From Falsiroseomonas sp051433165 (GTDB taxonomy: Bacteria; Pseudomonadota; Alphaproteobacteria; Acetobacterales; Acetobacteraceae), in the NCBI RefSeq assembly GCF_051433165.1, contig NZ_JBHMFS010000002.1:186001-250000 (forward strand): DNA of 64,000 nucleotides, written 5' to 3'. This document shows, in pieces, positions 61,990 to 64,000 of the stretch (positions are counted from its first letter, which is position 1; each line of letters starts with the position of its first letter). The notes beneath the pieces are model-generated. The model had not been told where the DNA came from, did not search any database, and saw nothing but the letters and a program-made list of their open reading frames with translations. The position numbers and the translations under genes are program-made.

Positions 61990-62599
61990 ACAGGCAGATC
62001 TCCGTCACCCGGCGCGGCAGGGCCGGCACATCGCCCAGATGCGCGGCCAGCGCCGGGCGAACCACGGCCAACTCCGCCGCGTTCAGCCGGCGGCTGAGGG
62101 TGACGTGGAACCACCACTCCTCGAAGACATAGTGATAGCCCCAGCGGTGCAGGTTTTCCCGCTGCCGTTCCGTCATGCGTTCGGGCTTGCGGCGGGCGAT
62201 CTCGTCTTCCGTCGGCGGCACGCGATGCGCATCGAGCCCGGCGACGCAGGCATTGCACAGCGCCTGGAACTCCGCCGAAGGTTCCGTTTCCAGCAGCGCC
62301 AGGAAGCCTTGATGTTCGCCCAGATGCAGCGGCGGCAGGGCGAAGGGCCGGGTTCGCAGCGCCAGCGCCATCGCGTCCTGGCGCAGCGCGGCATAGCTGG
62401 TGGCGATGCGGAAGGGCGGCTTCATCGTGCCATGCAGGCCGTAGATGCGCGCGGTCGCCGTGATCTCCGCGATATCCAGGCCGGGCAGGGCGGGCTGCGC
62501 CAGGGTGGCGCCGGTCTCGGTATCCCGGCCCAGCCACTGCGAGCCGAGCTTGTGCAGCGGGTCTTCGAGGCGCGGCGCCCAGTAGATTCCGGCGCGCAT
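61928..62599 (-). CDS. DUF1045 phosphonate-cluster 2H-type protein
   Basis: This is a 223-residue protein with two HxT-type motifs, LHGTMKPPF and FHVTLSRRL, as in the 2H phosphodiesterase superfamily. DUF1045 genes accompany C-P lyase clusters. The proposed role is opening a cyclic phosphate intermediate, but this is inference from family and context. ATG 62599 overlaps the phnM stop by one base (TGATG). Confidence 0.82.
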   Translation of the reverse strand: MRAGIYWAPRLEDPLHKLGSQWLGRDTETGATLAQPALPGLDIAEITATARIYGLHGTMKPPFRIATSYAALRQDAMALALRTRPFALPPLHLGEHQGFLALLETEPSAEFQALCNACVAGLDAHRVPPTEDEIARRKPERMTERQRENLHRWGYHYVFEEWWFHVTLSRRLNAAELAVVRPALAAHLGDVPALPRRVTEICLFTQAGPAAPFLLAERLPLLG

Positions 62600-63738
62600 C
62601 AGGCGATCCGCTCCCCAGCGCGCCACACCTTCCGCACCACGGCATGGCCCTCATGCGGGCGGATCTGCACCAGATCGGCGCGCAGCCCGGCCTCCAGGCG
62701 CCCACGATCGTGGAACCCCGCCATCCGCGCGGCGGTGTCCGTGATCATCGCGATGGCGGCCGGCAGCGTCGTGTGGCCCTGGCCGGCGGCGAGCCAGGCG
62801 GCCTCCACCATCGCGGGCGGCACATAGTCGCTGGCCAGCACATCCACCGCCTGGTCGTGCATCAGGTCGGAGACGGCGACATTGCCCGAATGGCTGCCGC
62901 CGCGGACGATGTTGGGCGCGCCGGCAATCACCTGCACACCCAGCTTCTTCGCGGCCTGGGCGGCCTCCAGCGTCACCGGGAATTCGCTGATCATGATGCC
63001 ATCGGCTGCATTGCGCGCGATGCCTTCGGGGCTGTCATCGTCGTGGCTGGCCAGTGGAAGGTTGCGGTAGGCCACGCGGTCCAGCAGCCAGCGGCGGTTC
63101 GGCTCCAGCAGCCTGGCGCGCTGCTCCAGCAATTCGGTGATGCGCTGTTCCACCTGCTCCGGCGTCTTGCCGCCGCGGATGCGCATCTGCCGGTAGCGCT
63201 CCATGTCCCGGTACTGGCCGATGCCGGGGGAGTGGTCCATCAGGCTGACCATGCGGACCAGCGGATGGTCAGCGGCCATCTCCACCAGTTCCTGCATGTC
63301 GGAAGCGGGGATTTCGCAGCGCAGATGCAGGAAGTGGTCGGATTTCAGCAGGCCGGTGCCGGTCAGCGCGTCCAGATCCTTCATGCCCTCCACGAAGGTC
63401 TGGGTGCGGCCGACATCGAAGCCGAGATCGCCGAGGCACAGCGCATCCAGCACCGTGGTCACGCCGGCGGCCGCCGTCTGGCTGTCATGCGCCAGCATGG
63501 CCGACCGCGAGGGCCAGCGCGCCGTGGCGCGCGGCTGTACCTGGCGTTCCAGATTGTCCGTATGCACATCGACGATGCCGGGGATCAGATGGTCGCCATC
63601 GAGGTCGATGGCGCCGGGGGCGTGGCTTCGGCCGGGCTGGATCTCTGCGATGCGGTCGCCACGGATCACCAGCGTGCCGGGCAGAACCTCGCCCGGCAGA
63701 ACCAGCAGGGCGTTGGTCAGAATCATCTCGGAGGTCAT
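62599..63738 (-). CDS. phnM: ribose-1-phosphonate 5-triphosphate diphosphatase
   Basis: This 379-residue amidohydrolase-fold enzyme is PhnM of the C-P lyase pathway, removing pyrophosphate from the ribosyl phosphonate intermediate. Metal-site segments VDVHTDNLE, SHDDDSPEG and HLRCEIP are visible. It overlaps phnL as ATGA upstream and DUF1045 downstream, so the three are one transcript. Confidence 0.93.
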   Translation of the reverse strand: MTSEMILTNALLVLPGEVLPGTLVIRGDRIAEIQPGRSHAPGAIDLDGDHLIPGIVDVHTDNLERQVQPRATARWPSRSAMLAHDSQTAAAGVTTVLDALCLGDLGFDVGRTQTFVEGMKDLDALTGTGLLKSDHFLHLRCEIPASDMQELVEMAADHPLVRMVSLMDHSPGIGQYRDMERYRQMRIRGGKTPEQVEQRITELLEQRARLLEPNRRWLLDRVAYRNLPLASHDDDSPEGIARNAADGIMISEFPVTLEAAQAAKKLGVQVIAGAPNIVRGGSHSGNVAVSDLMHDQAVDVLASDYVPPAMVEAAWLAAGQGHTTLPAAIAMITDTAARMAGFHDRGRLEAGLRADLVQIRPHEGHAVVRKVWRAGERIA

Positions 63739-64000
63739 GCGGCGTCCTGGATTGGCAAAACTTCGAACAGGCGATCGGCCACCTGCTCGCGGATTTCGGT
63801 GTCGTGGAAGATGCCGATCAGCGCCGCGCCACGGGCCTTGGCCTCGGCGATCAACTTGACGACCACCTGGCGGTTCACCGGGTCGAGGCTGGCGGTCGGC
63901 TCATCGAGCAGCAGCACGGGATAGTCCGCGGCGAAGCCGCGCGCCAGGTTGATACGCTGCTGCTCCCCGCCGGAGAAGGTGGCGGGCGGCAGGCCGTGCA
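63735..64000 (-). CDS. phnL: C-P lyase ABC-type protein, 5' partial
   Basis: This is the C-terminal part, at least 88 residues, of an ABC ATPase. The signature FSGGEQQRINLARGF, Walker B LLLDEPTASLD and the H-loop FHD are visible. Family and position next to phnM identify PhnL, a component of the C-P lyase complex. The start lies beyond the window's right end. Confidence 0.92.
   Translation of the reverse strand, partial: HGLPPATFSGGEQQRINLARGFAADYPVLLLDEPTASLDPVNRQVVVKLIAEAKARGAALIGIFHDTEIREQVADRLFEVLPIQDAA

Overview
The window reads as a chromosomal segment of a high-GC alphaproteobacterium, most likely an acetic-acid-bacterium relative such as Roseomonas (Acetobacteraceae). The reasons are coding DNA rich in GGC/CTG/GCC codons throughout, two orphan Bug-type solute receptors, an alphaproteobacterial SOS box (GTTC-N7-GTTC), and a housekeeping gene order typical of the class. 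The genus is inferred; no rRNA is present to confirm it.

Layout. 1-1240 is AT-richer DNA with a 5'-truncated membrane-anchored protein and a small Cys-His-Asp protein, apparently the edge of a foreign insert. 1310-7589 holds a Bug receptor, then a compact ADH / P450 / HtrB-like acyltransferase set, then ilvD. 7802-28354 is a remodelled form of the conserved alphaproteobacterial run xth / erpA / dgt / argS / SPOR / nagZ / scpAB / tat / serS / DUF815 ATPase / yajC / squalene-synthase-like. A histidine kinase, an M50 protease, an orphan ABC ATPase, a giant coiled-coil lipoprotein and sodB sit inside this run. tatA, surE-pcm-nlpD and secDF are missing from the places where they would be expected. 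28355-32959 holds uvrA and ssb, divergent around an SOS box, plus a PF10118 protein. 32969-38694 holds a methyltransferase, then gyrA-coaD-ppi-ppi and tRNA-Lys(TTT). 38841-45033 is a mixed set: hydrolase, PAP2 phosphatase, DUF1328, peptidoglycan-binding, cupin, RpiR regulator, DUF3429 and a CorC/HlyC-type protein. 45211-50991 holds gpt, csaA, an SDR, a gamma-glutamyltransferase, an amidase, a small lipoprotein and an Lrp-like domain protein. 51273-59541 holds an RND efflux pair, a ThDP enzyme, a second Bug receptor and a sulfotransferase-like gene coupled to a second GGT. 61411-64000 is the edge of a phosphonate C-P lyase cluster (phnN, DUF1045, phnM, phnL).

How the genes work together. Chains of ATGA/GTGA overlaps (argS-SPOR; nagZ-M50-scpA-scpB-ABC; P450-acyltransferase; coaD-ppi; phnL-phnM-DUF1045; GGT-sulfotransferase) point to translational coupling. 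I found no CRISPR array, integrase, transposase, prophage or rRNA operon. The strongest candidates for new biology are three: the 19-unit 14-residue-repeat coiled-coil lipoprotein in the place of surE-pcm-nlpD; the Cys-His-Asp protein at the foreign-DNA junction; and the orphan ABC ATPase coupled to scpB next to a 27-bp tandem repeat where tatA would be expected. None of these is proven to be a novel system.
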